Positions 33,353 through 42,180 of a stretch of 64,000 nucleotides of DNA are shown here, piece by piece. The position numbers and the translations under genes are program-made. The notes under the pieces were generated by a model, which made no database searches, was not told the DNA's origin, and saw only the letters and a program-made list of their open reading frames with translations. Position 1 is the first letter of the stretch. Every line of letters begins with the position of its first letter. This DNA comes from Candidatus Gastranaerophilales bacterium (GTDB lineage: Bacteria; Cyanobacteriota; Vampirovibrionia; Gastranaerophilales; Gastranaerophilaceae): contig CALUQN010000002.1 of assembly GCA_944322945.1 (NCBI GenBank), forward strand, positions 1 through 64,000, in the 5' to 3' direction.

Positions 33353-34408
33353 TTATCCCTGCCGGATTGTGTGGATTTCTTCAATGCTGTCACCGCCGAA
33401 TTTTGTGAGTAACTCATCTGCCAATATCCACGCAACACGGCTTTCTGCAACTACAGCGCAGGCCTCCACCGCGCATGTGTCTGAACGCTCAAAATGCGCT
33501 TCGGATTCAGTCATATCTTTTATGTCAATGGATTTTAAAGGCTTTCTAAGTGTCGGAATAGGTTTCATTACAGCTTTAACAATAATATTTTCGCCGTTTG
33601 ACATTCCGCCTTCTATCCCGCCGGCGTTGTTTGTTCTGTGTTTTACCTCTCCGTTTTCAAGATAAATCTCGTCGTGGTACTGGCTTCCCTTAATCCCTAA
33701 CGGGTTTGTACCTATTTCAACAACCTTTACCGCGGGAATACTCATGACAGCCTGCGCAAGTCTGCCGTCAAGCTTTCTGTCCCAGTGAACAAATGACCCT
33801 AATCCTATAGGAATATTTTCGTAAACTACTTCAAATTTTCCGCCAATGGTGTCGCCGTTGTTTTTGGCGTTGTCAATTTCGCGGTGAAAATCCTCTTCCA
33901 CAAGCCCTTTGCCTATCTGGATAATATATGAATGCCCGTGGATGCCAAACTCTTTTAACAATAACTTTGCAACTGCACCAACTGCCACTTCTATTGCGGT
34001 TTTACGGGCGCTTGAACGCTCCAGAACATTTCTCAAATCTTTATGGTTGTATTTAACGCTTCCGGCATAATCCGCGTGCCCGGGGCGTACTGTTGTGAAA
34101 GATTTTTCGTCAGTTTCATCAGCCGGTGATGTGCTCATAATTTTTTCCCAGTTGGAAAAATCTTTGTTTCTGATTACAAGACAGACAGGTGCACCGGTTG
34201 TCTTGCCAAATCTTACGCCTGACGTGATTTCCACGGTATCACTTTCTATTTTCATCCTGCCGCCGCGTCCGTAACCTTCTTGGCGTCTTTTTAGTTCTTC
34301 ATTAATAAAATTTTCGTCAATATTCAAGCCCGAAGGCAGACCCTCTATTATTGCAGTTAAGCATTTCCCGTGGCTCTCGCCGGATGTTAAAAATCTGAAT
34401 TTGTTCAT
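33353..34408 (-). CDS. aroC: Chorismate synthase
   Basis: 351 aa, full length. It makes chorismate from EPSP using reduced FMN, the last common step to aromatic amino acids. Seen: [18 protein letters not shown] at the N-terminus, [48 protein letters not shown] and [11 protein letters not shown]. It is alone in its orientation. No other shikimate gene is nearby. Confidence 0.95.
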   Translation of the reverse strand: MNKFRFLTSGESHGKCLTAIIEGLPSGLNIDENFINEELKRRQEGYGRGGRMKIESDTVEITSGVRFGKTTGAPVCLVIRNKDFSNWEKIMSTSPADETDEKSFTTVRPGHADYAGSVKYNHKDLRNVLERSSARKTAIEVAVGAVAKLLLKEFGIHGHSYIIQIGKGLVEEDFHREIDNAKNNGDTIGGKFEVVYENIPIGLGSFVHWDRKLDGRLAQAVMSIPAVKVVEIGTNPLGIKGSQYHDEIYLENGEVKHRTNNAGGIEGGMSNGENIIVKAVMKPIPTLRKPLKSIDIKDMTESEAHFERSDTCAVEACAVVAESRVAWILADELLTKFGGDSIEEIHTIRQG

Positions 34409-34534
34409 GTGTTTGTTTCCTGCTGTTTTGTTTTGCCGGTTAATTAAAAGTTATAAAAAAGGTATCAATTTTACGGCAAAGCTTTCCGTGCTTTTTATTA
34501 TACCAAAATTAATACCTTTTTAGAAATTATGAAC

Positions 34535-35011
34535 TTATTTTGCGTATTTTAAGAGTGCCTGAACTTTTGTCTGCATCATTTCTTCTGTGATTAACCAGTT
34601 TCCGTCCGGCTGTTTGTTGACAATCATGTAAGTTTTGAGCCAGTAAGTTTCGCCGGTCGGCTGGCGTTCTGAGCTGATTTTGTAACCGGTGCCGGATTTA
34701 GATACCGTAATTTTTCTGTATGTATTTTTGTATTTTCTCAATTTTGCGGTTGCCTGTCCGAGTTTCATCTGTGTAATATAAGTGTTTGTATCTGTGTTCA
34801 GGTCAACCAGTGTTCCGTCTGGTTTGATTACCTGTCTAATAATTTTTGCACTCGGGGAATACATTTTTGTAATTGTCGGGCTATAGGAATTTGCGGCTTC
34901 AACATATCTGTTGAAAAATGCCAGCGCCTCGTTAGCTTCGTCTGCCAAAGCTTTTATACCGGTTGCAATAAACATGGCAAATATAAAAAATATTGATAAA
35001 ATTCTTTTCAT
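34535..35011 (-). CDS. Secreted NTF2-like small protein, unknown function
   Basis: 158 aa from ATG 35011, chosen for its AAGGAG ribosome-binding site. A signal peptide (about 1-23, ending KALA) precedes a domain opening EANEALAFFNRYVEAANSYS, with strands TKMYSPSAKIIRQV, YITQMK, YRKITVSKSGTGYKI, YWLKTYMIVNKQ and NWLITEEMMQT. The pattern suggests the NTF2/DUF4440-like cone fold, here exported to the periplasm. Function not inferable. Confidence 0.65.
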   Translation of the reverse strand: MKRILSIFFIFAMFIATGIKALADEANEALAFFNRYVEAANSYSPTITKMYSPSAKIIRQVIKPDGTLVDLNTDTNTYITQMKLGQATAKLRKYKNTYRKITVSKSGTGYKISSERQPTGETYWLKTYMIVNKQPDGNWLITEEMMQTKVQALLKYAK

Positions 35012-35144
35012 TTTCTTCTCCTTTTTATACATAATTTATAACGAAAAAGAACGGTGAATAGTTCATTTTAATATTATATCACAAACGAGATAAATGCTAT
35101 AGCAATACGGCTATAATCCGGTTTTCCTGCCGTGTCTTTTGCAA

Positions 35145-36533
35145 TCAGACATCGTTGTTGCTGCCGCTTTCATCGAGCTTATTGTAATCCAGCCCGCCGA
35201 CTGCTTTGTACAAATTTATCGTGGATATCAGGTAATTTATCCGTCCCGAAATTTTGGAGTTTTCACTTTCCAGCAAACGCTCTTCTGCTTTCATCAGTTC
35301 AATATTGCCGGAGGCGCCTATATTTTGTTTTCTCTCCGCCAGTTCAAATTTTTGCTGTTCAATTTCATATCGCTCATCTGATATTTTACGGTTTTTGTCT
35401 GTTGTTTTGGCGCTCACCAGGGAATCATTCAGCTCCTGTATTGAGGTCAAAACAGTTTTTTCATAATATTGAAGCGCCTTTTGATATTCCAGTTTGCTGT
35501 ATCTGAAATGAGCCATTTTCCTTCCGCCGGTGAACAGGTCAATATTCGGCATAACACCGATGTTTGAAAGAAACGTGTGGTGTGTAAATATTTTGTTCAG
35601 CTGGTACGCGTTGAATCCGACCTGCCCGTATAATGTAAAGCTCGGCAAAAATTCCTTGCGCGCAACCTTTACCAGCAGACCTGTTTTTTCCAGATATTTT
35701 TCTGTTCTAATCATGTCTGGGCGGTATTTTATCGCGGTAGAATCAATACTTTCCGGCACTGTGACCGGATACAAATCCGCGTAAGATGCCCTTTTGATAT
35801 TATGGTTTGTTCTGTCTCCGAGGTAGACGTACAGTTGGTTTTCAAGGACATCTTGTTTTTCTTTCAGGCTGTTCAACTGTTCTTCAAAATTCGTCAAAAG
35901 CTGTTTTTCTTCAAGGAGTACCGTGACAGGACAGAGTCCTGAGTTATATTTTTTCTCCGTAAAATCAACTATATTTTTTTGAAGTTCAACGAGCCTTTGT
36001 TGATTTTTCAAAATAGCATCTACTTTTACAAGGTTAAAATAATCAGACGCAAATGCTGATGTGACAAGGATATAAGCTGCACGCTCATTTTGTTTTTCCA
36101 TCTCCAGTTCTTTGGAAAAACTTTTTGTCACTTGTCTGTTTTTACCCCAGATGTCAACCTCGTAACTCATTGTAAGCGGCAGCAAAAATCTGCTCTGGGT
36201 ATAATTCGGGATAATCACATTTCCGAAATAAACATCACTTGATGCAAATTCTCTTGAAATATTCGGGTTGAAACCGATTTGCGGAAGCTCCTGCCCCAGT
36301 GACATTTTGACAACCTGATTGCTCTGCTCAGTTTTTATGGCCGCTATTTTTATATCGGGGTTGTCATTATAGATTTTCAGCATATATTCACGCAAAATAG
36401 GGTCTCTGTATTTTTCCCACCAATCTAAATTTATATATGCCATTTTGTAAGTGTTATCTTCGTGTCTCTTTGCGTTTGCAGGCAAAGCAATAAGGAGTAA
36501 AAGGATAAATAGTAATAAACTTAACTTTTTCAT
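35145..36533 (-). CDS. TolC-family outer-membrane efflux channel
   Basis: 462 aa with a signal peptide (about 1-21, ending PANA). It carries the duplicated outer-membrane efflux protein pattern: strand segments (IGFNPNISRE, FTLYGQVGFN) alternating with long amphipathic helices. Divergent from the marR-emrA-eamA unit across a 22-bp palindrome, so it is probably the outer channel of that pump. No lipobox Cys is evident at the signal cleavage site. Confidence 0.85.
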   Translation of the reverse strand: MKKLSLLLFILLLLIALPANAKRHEDNTYKMAYINLDWWEKYRDPILREYMLKIYNDNPDIKIAAIKTEQSNQVVKMSLGQELPQIGFNPNISREFASSDVYFGNVIIPNYTQSRFLLPLTMSYEVDIWGKNRQVTKSFSKELEMEKQNERAAYILVTSAFASDYFNLVKVDAILKNQQRLVELQKNIVDFTEKKYNSGLCPVTVLLEEKQLLTNFEEQLNSLKEKQDVLENQLYVYLGDRTNHNIKRASYADLYPVTVPESIDSTAIKYRPDMIRTEKYLEKTGLLVKVARKEFLPSFTLYGQVGFNAYQLNKIFTHHTFLSNIGVMPNIDLFTGGRKMAHFRYSKLEYQKALQYYEKTVLTSIQELNDSLVSAKTTDKNRKISDERYEIEQQKFELAERKQNIGASGNIELMKAEERLLESENSKISGRINYLISTINLYKAVGGLDYNKLDESGSNNDV

Positions 36534-36572
36534 ATAAAATTTTTTCTCCGGCTGTTTACAATTAATTTTTTA

Positions 36573-36594
36573 TTGTGTTATCATGATAACACAA
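36573..36594. promoter_or_regulatory. 22-bp perfect palindrome, MarR-type operator
   Basis: TTGTGTTATCA followed by its exact complement TGATAACACAA, midway between the divergent tolC-like gene (start 36533) and marR (start 36606). Size and position fit a MarR dimer site controlling both directions. Confidence 0.75.
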
Positions 36595-36605
36595 GGGCAG
36601 AATAT

Positions 36606-37064
36606 ATGCAAAAGGAAATTTTACAACAGACAAAAATAGGCTATAATCTTGCGAAAGTAGGGATTTTGTCAAAAATACATGCAATCCAGCAGCTGAATGC
36701 AAATTCGTGTCCTGTAACCCCTGAACAATATACGGTTCTGGAAGTTTTAATCAATAATGACGCCCTGTATCAGCGGCAGATTTCAGCAATAACTCTGAAA
36801 GACCGCTGTAACGTAACAAGGATTTTGAATATACTCGAAAACCTCGGCTGTATAACTAAAAAAGCAGACGTTAACGGACGAAAGATTTACAAAATATACA
36901 TAACCGAAAAAGGCAAAAAAATTTATGAAGAAACAAAACCCGTTATCCTGAAAACCTGGGCGGACTGTATTGAGGGTTTGACGGAAGAAGAAATCCTCCA
37001 GTGCAGCAAAACTCTGGAAAAAATAACGGAAAATTTAAAAGATAAAGTAAATATACAAATATAA
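36606..37064 (+). CDS. MarR-family transcriptional regulator
   Basis: 152 aa winged-helix protein: YTVLEVLINNDALYQRQISAITLKDRCNVTRILNILENLGCITKKAD, with the wing at NGRKIYKIYITEKGK. It probably represses the efflux genes until a ligand binds. The open frame starts with a TTG inside the palindrome at 36573. ATG 36606, eight bases after AAGGG, is preferred. Twenty-two bases separate it from the EmrA-like gene. Confidence 0.85.
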   Translation: MQKEILQQTKIGYNLAKVGILSKIHAIQQLNANSCPVTPEQYTVLEVLINNDALYQRQISAITLKDRCNVTRILNILENLGCITKKADVNGRKIYKIYITEKGKKIYEETKPVILKTWADCIEGLTEEEILQCSKTLEKITENLKDKVNIQI

Positions 37065-37086
37065 AATTATTATAAAAGAGGACAAT

Positions 37087-38208
37087 ATGGCAGAAGAAGA
37101 AAATAATAATCAACCCCAAAAATCTAAAATTTCTAAAATAAGAGCTAAAAAAAGCAGACACGAATATCAGAAAAAAAGGGTTATAATCCCGACAATAACG
37201 GCAGTAATACTCGTTTTGCTTGGAATATTCTGGGCAATACGCTCAACGTATTACCAGACGACGGACGACGCTTTTGTTGAAGGGCACATAATTTCTGTAG
37301 CCCCGCGTGTTGCAGGTCCTGTTGTAAAACTGCTTGTTGATGATAACGATGAAGTTGTTGAAAATCAGCTTATCGCAGTTATAGACCCGACGGATTATGA
37401 AGTCAAATTAAAGCAGACTCAGGCAAAACTTGATGAGGCAAAAGCAAATCTGAACATCACGGAACGCCAGATTGAAGAAAGCCAATCAAACGTTCAACAG
37501 TCAACGGAAAACATTGAATCCGCCAAATCAAAATACGACTTTGCACAAAAAGACCACAAAAGATACACCGATATGTACAAAGCCGGAATTGCTTCAAAAC
37601 AGGAGTTTGACAAAAGCAATACAGAACTCACTGTTGCGCAGGCAAACCTGAATGCTTCCCAGGAACACCTCAAAGCTGCAGAAGCTGTCTTAAAATCCCA
37701 AAAAGCCAAAACAGAAGCCATAGAGGCGGAAATTAAACGTCTGGAAGCGGAAGTTGAGCAGGCTGAATTAAATCTTTCCTATACCCAAATAAAAGCCCCG
37801 CAAGCCGGAAAAGTTACAGCAAGAAGTGTTGAACAGGGGAATTATGTTCAGGTGGCACAGCCGATTTTGTCTATAGTTCCGGAAAAAGTCTGGGTGGTTG
37901 CAAATTATAAAGAAATCCAGTTAACCCACATGCAAAAAGATGAACCTGTTATGATAAAAATAGACACCTATCCCGGTAAAAAATTCAAAGGAAAAATCGA
38001 CAGCATACAAAGAGCCACCGGCGCAAAATCAAGCCTTTTCCCTCCCGAAAATGCTGTAGGAAGCTATGTAAAAATTGTTCAGAGAGTTCCTGTAAAAATT
38101 GTTTTCACGGAAGATATTTCGGGCTATAATATAGTTCCGGGTATGTCTGTTGTGCCGACCGTAAAAGTTAAAAAATGGCAGAAAAAACAGAAAAATAATC
38201 AGGAATAA
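37087..38208 (+). CDS. emrA: EmrA/HlyD-type membrane fusion protein
   Basis: 373 aa. A basic cytoplasmic N-terminus, one transmembrane segment (about 32-52), then YYQTTDDAFVEGHIISVAPRVAGPV, the EmrA/HlyD biotinyl-lipoyl half-motif, a long coiled-coil hairpin (about 115-220), the second half-motif ARSVEQGNYVQVAQPILSIVP and a beta-barrel domain. It bridges an inner-membrane pump and a TolC channel. The usual partner EmrB (MFS, 14 TM) is missing, and an EamA-type protein follows three bases downstream. Confidence 0.85.
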   Translation: MAEEENNNQPQKSKISKIRAKKSRHEYQKKRVIIPTITAVILVLLGIFWAIRSTYYQTTDDAFVEGHIISVAPRVAGPVVKLLVDDNDEVVENQLIAVIDPTDYEVKLKQTQAKLDEAKANLNITERQIEESQSNVQQSTENIESAKSKYDFAQKDHKRYTDMYKAGIASKQEFDKSNTELTVAQANLNASQEHLKAAEAVLKSQKAKTEAIEAEIKRLEAEVEQAELNLSYTQIKAPQAGKVTARSVEQGNYVQVAQPILSIVPEKVWVVANYKEIQLTHMQKDEPVMIKIDTYPGKKFKGKIDSIQRATGAKSSLFPPENAVGSYVKIVQRVPVKIVFTEDISGYNIVPGMSVVPTVKVKKWQKKQKNNQE

Positions 38209-38211
38209 ACT

Positions 38212-39084
38212 TTGCAAAATCTGACAATAATAACCGCAGTAATTTTGAGAATACTGTCAAACTCATTTTCCAATGTGTTTCAAAAAAAATTAACTGCGGA
38301 AAATGAATCACCTTACTGCGTGAATTTTGTAACTTATATAATCTTGACGGTATTTTGCCTTCCGTTTTTGGGCAGCTTATCCGGTGCGATTTTCACTGCG
38401 GACTTTTGGATATATTCAATTTTAGGCGGGATATTCGGCGCAGCGGGCAATGCTTTTTTGATAAAAGCGCTTGAAAAAGGCGAACTTTCCGTACTCGGTC
38501 CGATTAACGCATACAAATCAGTCATCGGGCTTTTGGGCGGAATGATTTTTCTCAAAGAAATGCCCTCTTTAACCGGACTTTTAGGCGTAGGGTTAATCAT
38601 TGCCGGCAGTTATCTTGTATTTGATACCGTTGATGAGAAATTTTCGATTGCACTTTTTAAACGGAAGGATATCCGATACAGATTTTACGCACTTTTTCTG
38701 ACAGCGATTGAGGCTGTTTTTATCAAAAAAGTAATCCTCGTGAGCTCCGTTGCGGCTTCGTGTATCAGCACCTGCATATTCGGTGCGCTTTTTTCCTTCA
38801 TGATACTGAAATTCAAGGGGGTTAAGTTGGGTAAAATATCAAAAATTATGCCTGACCACAGACTCTGGTATTTATCGACCGCAATTTGTTTTGCGTTAGT
38901 TATGGTAACGACAGCCTATACATTTTTAAAAATCAACGTCGGCTATGCGCTTTCTTTATTTCAGCTTTCCATTCTGCTGAACGTAATTTTAGGGTATAAA
39001 ATATTCAAAGAAAAGCACCTGCTAAAAAAATTAACAGGTGCTTTTGTCATAATTTTAGGCTCAATTGCCGTAATCTTATATTAA
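38212..39084 (+). CDS. EamA/DMT-family transporter
   Basis: 290 aa from TTG 38212, which has an AGGA ribosome-binding site eight bases upstream inside the end of emrA. Ten hydrophobic segments in two five-helix halves; the phrases ALEKGELSVLGPINAYKSVIGLLGG and FQLSILLNVILGYKIFKEK are typical of the EamA domain. These are small-molecule exporters that normally work alone. The tight coupling with emrA raises the possibility that it is this pump's inner-membrane part. Its stop shares TTAA with the convergent gene. Confidence 0.85.
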   Translation: MQNLTIITAVILRILSNSFSNVFQKKLTAENESPYCVNFVTYIILTVFCLPFLGSLSGAIFTADFWIYSILGGIFGAAGNAFLIKALEKGELSVLGPINAYKSVIGLLGGMIFLKEMPSLTGLLGVGLIIAGSYLVFDTVDEKFSIALFKRKDIRYRFYALFLTAIEAVFIKKVILVSSVAASCISTCIFGALFSFMILKFKGVKLGKISKIMPDHRLWYLSTAICFALVMVTTAYTFLKINVGYALSLFQLSILLNVILGYKIFKEKHLLKKLTGAFVIILGSIAVILY

Positions 39085-39833
39085 TTTGCATCAAAATTAT
39101 TTTCAAAAGACGCGGGTTCAACGGTTGGCGCATCCGGTGAAATTTCGTCAAGCCATGGTTTTGCTTTTTGCTGTTTAATCAGCGGCTTGTTGTAGGTTGA
39201 AGAAGATGAAAGCGAATCTTCTTTTATTTGCGGTTTTGCATCAGCATCAGGTGCTGCCGGAGGGGTTGACCCGTCAGTTTGTTCCGGTGTCGCTGCAGAA
39301 GGAGTTGTTGTTTCTGTAATATCAGAGACAGGCTTTTCGGCTGCTGTCGAATCTGTCTGTTTTCTTTGGAATACCGGTGTTGTTGAGTTTTCAGTATTTG
39401 TTTCGGCTGCGGCGGATTCCTCGCGTACCTTTATTTCTCTTGCATTAGGGTCTCGCTCTTCTTTTACTATAACTTTTCCGTTATTTTTTACATAATCAGG
39501 ATTGGATTTGCTTCTGTTTCTGACTCGTTTGATAAAAGTATTGTTGTCGCCGGAGCCTGACTGCAAATCAAGACGTTCATCATTAATAATATCAGTGTCA
39601 ACTTCGCCGGTTTCTTCCAATTTTTTCTTTTTCTGATAAAGTTTAAAATCTTCATCAATATATTGACGCTGGCGCTGGTCTTTCATCAACTGCATTTCGT
39701 AAGCGCCAAAAGCACCCGGAGCCATTGTCGGGTTAAAATTGCCTGCCCCAAAATTCGGCATACCATCTGGAACTGCCTGTGCAGAAAGAGCAGAAAGTGT
39801 GAGAATAACCCCGCTTATAATTATTTTTTTCAT
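39081..39833 (-). CDS. Secreted low-complexity protein, unknown
   Basis: 250 aa. Signal peptide (about 1-20, ending AQA), then a segment rich in Met/Pro/Gly/Phe, a charged helix (MKDQRQRQYIDEDFKLYQKKKKL), and a disordered Pro/Thr/Ser/Asp-rich tail (about 120-230). I do not recognise it. It lies 18 bases after the SIMPL gene on the same strand, so they are probably co-transcribed. Confidence 0.7.
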   Translation of the reverse strand: MKKIIISGVILTLSALSAQAVPDGMPNFGAGNFNPTMAPGAFGAYEMQLMKDQRQRQYIDEDFKLYQKKKKLEETGEVDTDIINDERLDLQSGSGDNNTFIKRVRNRSKSNPDYVKNNGKVIVKEERDPNAREIKVREESAAAETNTENSTTPVFQRKQTDSTAAEKPVSDITETTTPSAATPEQTDGSTPPAAPDADAKPQIKEDSLSSSSTYNKPLIKQQKAKPWLDEISPDAPTVEPASFENNFDAN

Positions 39834-39851
39834 AAAAATTATTTCTCCTTA

Positions 39852-40577
39852 TTATTTAATTTGGAACACAACGTTTGCAACAGAAGTTACTTTTTTGTCA
39901 ATTGTAGAGGTATCGCTTATCCCCATATCCGAAACATTTGTTGAATCAACCGGAGTAATTTGGAATACACCCATTCTGACTGATTGAATTTTTCCTACTC
40001 TGTTGTTTGTAGCTTTCAACATAGCAGCTGCACGCTGTTTTGCGTCTTTTGTTGCCTCTTGAAGAAGTGATACTTTTAAATCCGCAAGATTTGAATAAAA
40101 ATATTCCGGTCTATAGACGTTAATATCAATGCCTTTGTTCAAGAGAGTCTGAATTTCGGTTGAAATTGTTTTAATTTTTTCAACGTCATTGGATTTGACA
40201 ACAACCGGCAGAGATATGTTGAAAGAATCCACAACATTGGTCGACATACCGTTTGCGTTTGTTTTGTAAGAATAGTAGCCGTTATATGCCTGAACTTCAA
40301 TATCTTTGTCTTCTATACCTTTAGATTTAACAAATGCGAGAACTTCCGGCAGTTGTTTTTGCACAAGCGCATAACCGGCTGCTTTGGTAGGCTGTTTTGC
40401 GGTAATCTGAAATTCCAGCCTTGCGGAATCCGATTTAACAATCTGATAAGCTGAACCTGTTACGGAAATTCCGTCTTTCGGAACGGACGACGTTATGCTC
40501 TTTGCACCCCAAACAAGCGCTATTGCCAATAAAAGACCTAATATTGCCAATTGAAATTTTTCTAATTGCTGAAACAC
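39852..40577 (-). CDS. SIMPL (DUF541) domain protein
   Basis: 241 aa. One N-terminal transmembrane or uncleaved signal segment (about 9-27) precedes a periplasmic SIMPL domain: GISVTGSAYQIVKSDSARLEFQIT at the start, then LLQEATKDAKQRAAAMLKATNNRVGKIQSV. The family forms oligomeric periplasmic assemblies whose role is poorly known. First gene of a two-gene unit. Confidence 0.85.
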   Translation of the reverse strand: MFQQLEKFQLAILGLLLAIALVWGAKSITSSVPKDGISVTGSAYQIVKSDSARLEFQITAKQPTKAAGYALVQKQLPEVLAFVKSKGIEDKDIEVQAYNGYYSYKTNANGMSTNVVDSFNISLPVVVKSNDVEKIKTISTEIQTLLNKGIDINVYRPEYFYSNLADLKVSLLQEATKDAKQRAAAMLKATNNRVGKIQSVRMGVFQITPVDSTNVSDMGISDTSTIDKKVTSVANVVFQIK

Positions 40578-40669
40578 TTTTTACCCCCTGTCATTACAGA
40601 TACAATTTGTTAAATGTTAAAACCTTGTGTACATGATACACTATCTTAAATATTTTTTCAATTGTTATT

Positions 40670-40698
40670 TTGCAAAACTTTAAAAAATATGCTATTAT
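40670..40698 (+). promoter_or_regulatory. gdhA promoter
   Basis: TTGCAA (40670-40675), 17 bases, TATTAT (40693-40698) with an extended TGc. A GTGTACATGATACAC dyad at 40627-40641 lies upstream of the -35 and could be an operator. Confidence 0.6.
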
Positions 40699-40729
40699 AA
40701 AGTGTACAAAAAGAAAGTAAGGTAAAATT

Positions 40730-42082
40730 ATGAATGCATATTTGGAAAGAGTATTGAAAGAAACAAAGGAGAAAAATCCGAATGAACCTGAATTTTTTCA
40801 GGCAGTAGATGAGGTTTTAACGACAATAGAGCCGGTAGTAAACGAGCATCCGGAGTTTGAAAATATAGCGCTTTTGGAGAGATTTACGGAACCGGAAAGA
40901 ATAATTGCATTCAGAGTGCCCTGGGTTGACGACAGCGGCAAAACAAGAGTTAACCGCGGATTCAGGGTACAGTTCAACGGACTAATCGGTCCGTATAAGG
41001 GCGGCTTGAGATTTGACCCCAGTGTAAATATCAGCATAATGAAATTTTTAGCATTTGAACAGATATTTAAAAATGCTCTGACGGGACTGCCTATAGGCGG
41101 AGCAAAAGGCGGAAGCGACTTTGACCCTAAAGGAAAATCCGACAATGAAATTATGAGATTTTGCCAGAGCTTTATGACGGAACTCCAGCGGCACATCGGT
41201 CCGGATGTTGACGTTCCGGCAGGCGATATCGGGGTCGGAGCAAGAGAAATAGGTTATCTTTACGGGCAATACAGACGTATCAGAAACTGCTATGAAGCCG
41301 GTGTAATTACAGGTAAAGGGCTTGAATACGGCGGCTCGCTTGTGAGAAAAGAAGCTACCGGCTACGGTTTGATATACTTTTTGAGAGAAATGCTGAACGC
41401 AAACAACTACCAGTGCTTATCCGGCAAAACCGTAACAATTTCCGGCTCAGGCAATGTCGCAATATATGCCGCAGAAAAAGCTGAAATGATGGGCGCAAAC
41501 GTTGTTGCAATGAGTGATTCCAACGGCTGTATCTATCATCCTGACGGACTTAACATTGAAACAATAAAAGAAATCAAGGAAGTAAAACGAGGCAGAATTA
41601 AAGATTACCTGCAAAAATACGCAGAAACTAAATATTTTGAAAGAACAGGGGCTGAATCTCCTATCTGGAACATAAAAACAGACATTGCTCTGCCTTGCGC
41701 AACCCAAAATGAAATTACGCTGGAAGACGCCAAAAAGCTTACGGCAAACGGCGTAATGGCTGTTGCAGAAGGTGCCAATATGCCTTGTACAAAAGAAGCA
41801 ACGGAATATTTCCTTGCACACAAAGTGCTTGTCGGGCCTGCGAAAGCTGCAAACGCCGGCGGGGTTGCAACATCAGCTATCGAAATGAGCCAGAACAGCA
41901 TGAGATATTACCTGACGTTTGAAGATGTTGATAAAATGCTTGAAAATATAATGGTTAACATCTTCAAAGCCTGCAAAACCTCTGCTGAAAAATACAATCT
42001 CGGCAATAACTATGTAGCCGGTGCAAATATTGCTTCATTCACAAAACTGGCAAAAGCAATGGAGCAGCAGGGTATTATTTAA
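40730..42082 (+). CDS. gdhA: NADP-type glutamate dehydrogenase
   Basis: 450 aa hexameric type. It interconverts 2-oxoglutarate plus ammonia and glutamate. Seen: FRVQFNGLIGPYKGGLRFDPSVN, the catalytic-Lys region PIGGAKGGSDFDPKGKSDNE, DVDVPAGDIGVGAREIG, the dinucleotide fold SGSGNVAIYAAEKAEMMGA and the C-terminal AKAANAGGVATSAIEMSQN. In an anaerobe it is a main route of ammonia assimilation. Good ribosome-binding site, own promoter and terminator. Confidence 0.95.
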   Translation: MNAYLERVLKETKEKNPNEPEFFQAVDEVLTTIEPVVNEHPEFENIALLERFTEPERIIAFRVPWVDDSGKTRVNRGFRVQFNGLIGPYKGGLRFDPSVNISIMKFLAFEQIFKNALTGLPIGGAKGGSDFDPKGKSDNEIMRFCQSFMTELQRHIGPDVDVPAGDIGVGAREIGYLYGQYRRIRNCYEAGVITGKGLEYGGSLVRKEATGYGLIYFLREMLNANNYQCLSGKTVTISGSGNVAIYAAEKAEMMGANVVAMSDSNGCIYHPDGLNIETIKEIKEVKRGRIKDYLQKYAETKYFERTGAESPIWNIKTDIALPCATQNEITLEDAKKLTANGVMAVAEGANMPCTKEATEYFLAHKVLVGPAKAANAGGVATSAIEMSQNSMRYYLTFEDVDKMLENIMVNIFKACKTSAEKYNLGNNYVAGANIASFTKLAKAMEQQGII

Positions 42083-42136
42083 ACCGGCGATGGTCTGACG
42101 CTGCACAGCGAAGCAGAGCATATAATTTGTTTAAAT

Positions 42137-42178
42137 AAAAAAATCGGGTCGGATAAAAAAGTCTGACCCGTTTTTTTA
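42137..42178. terminator. Bidirectional terminator between gdhA and mcrC
   Basis: AAAAAAA, CGGGTCGGA...TCTGACCCG (42145-42170), TTTTTTT. It serves gdhA (+) and mcrC (-), which are convergent. Confidence 0.85.
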
Positions 42179-42180
42179 TA

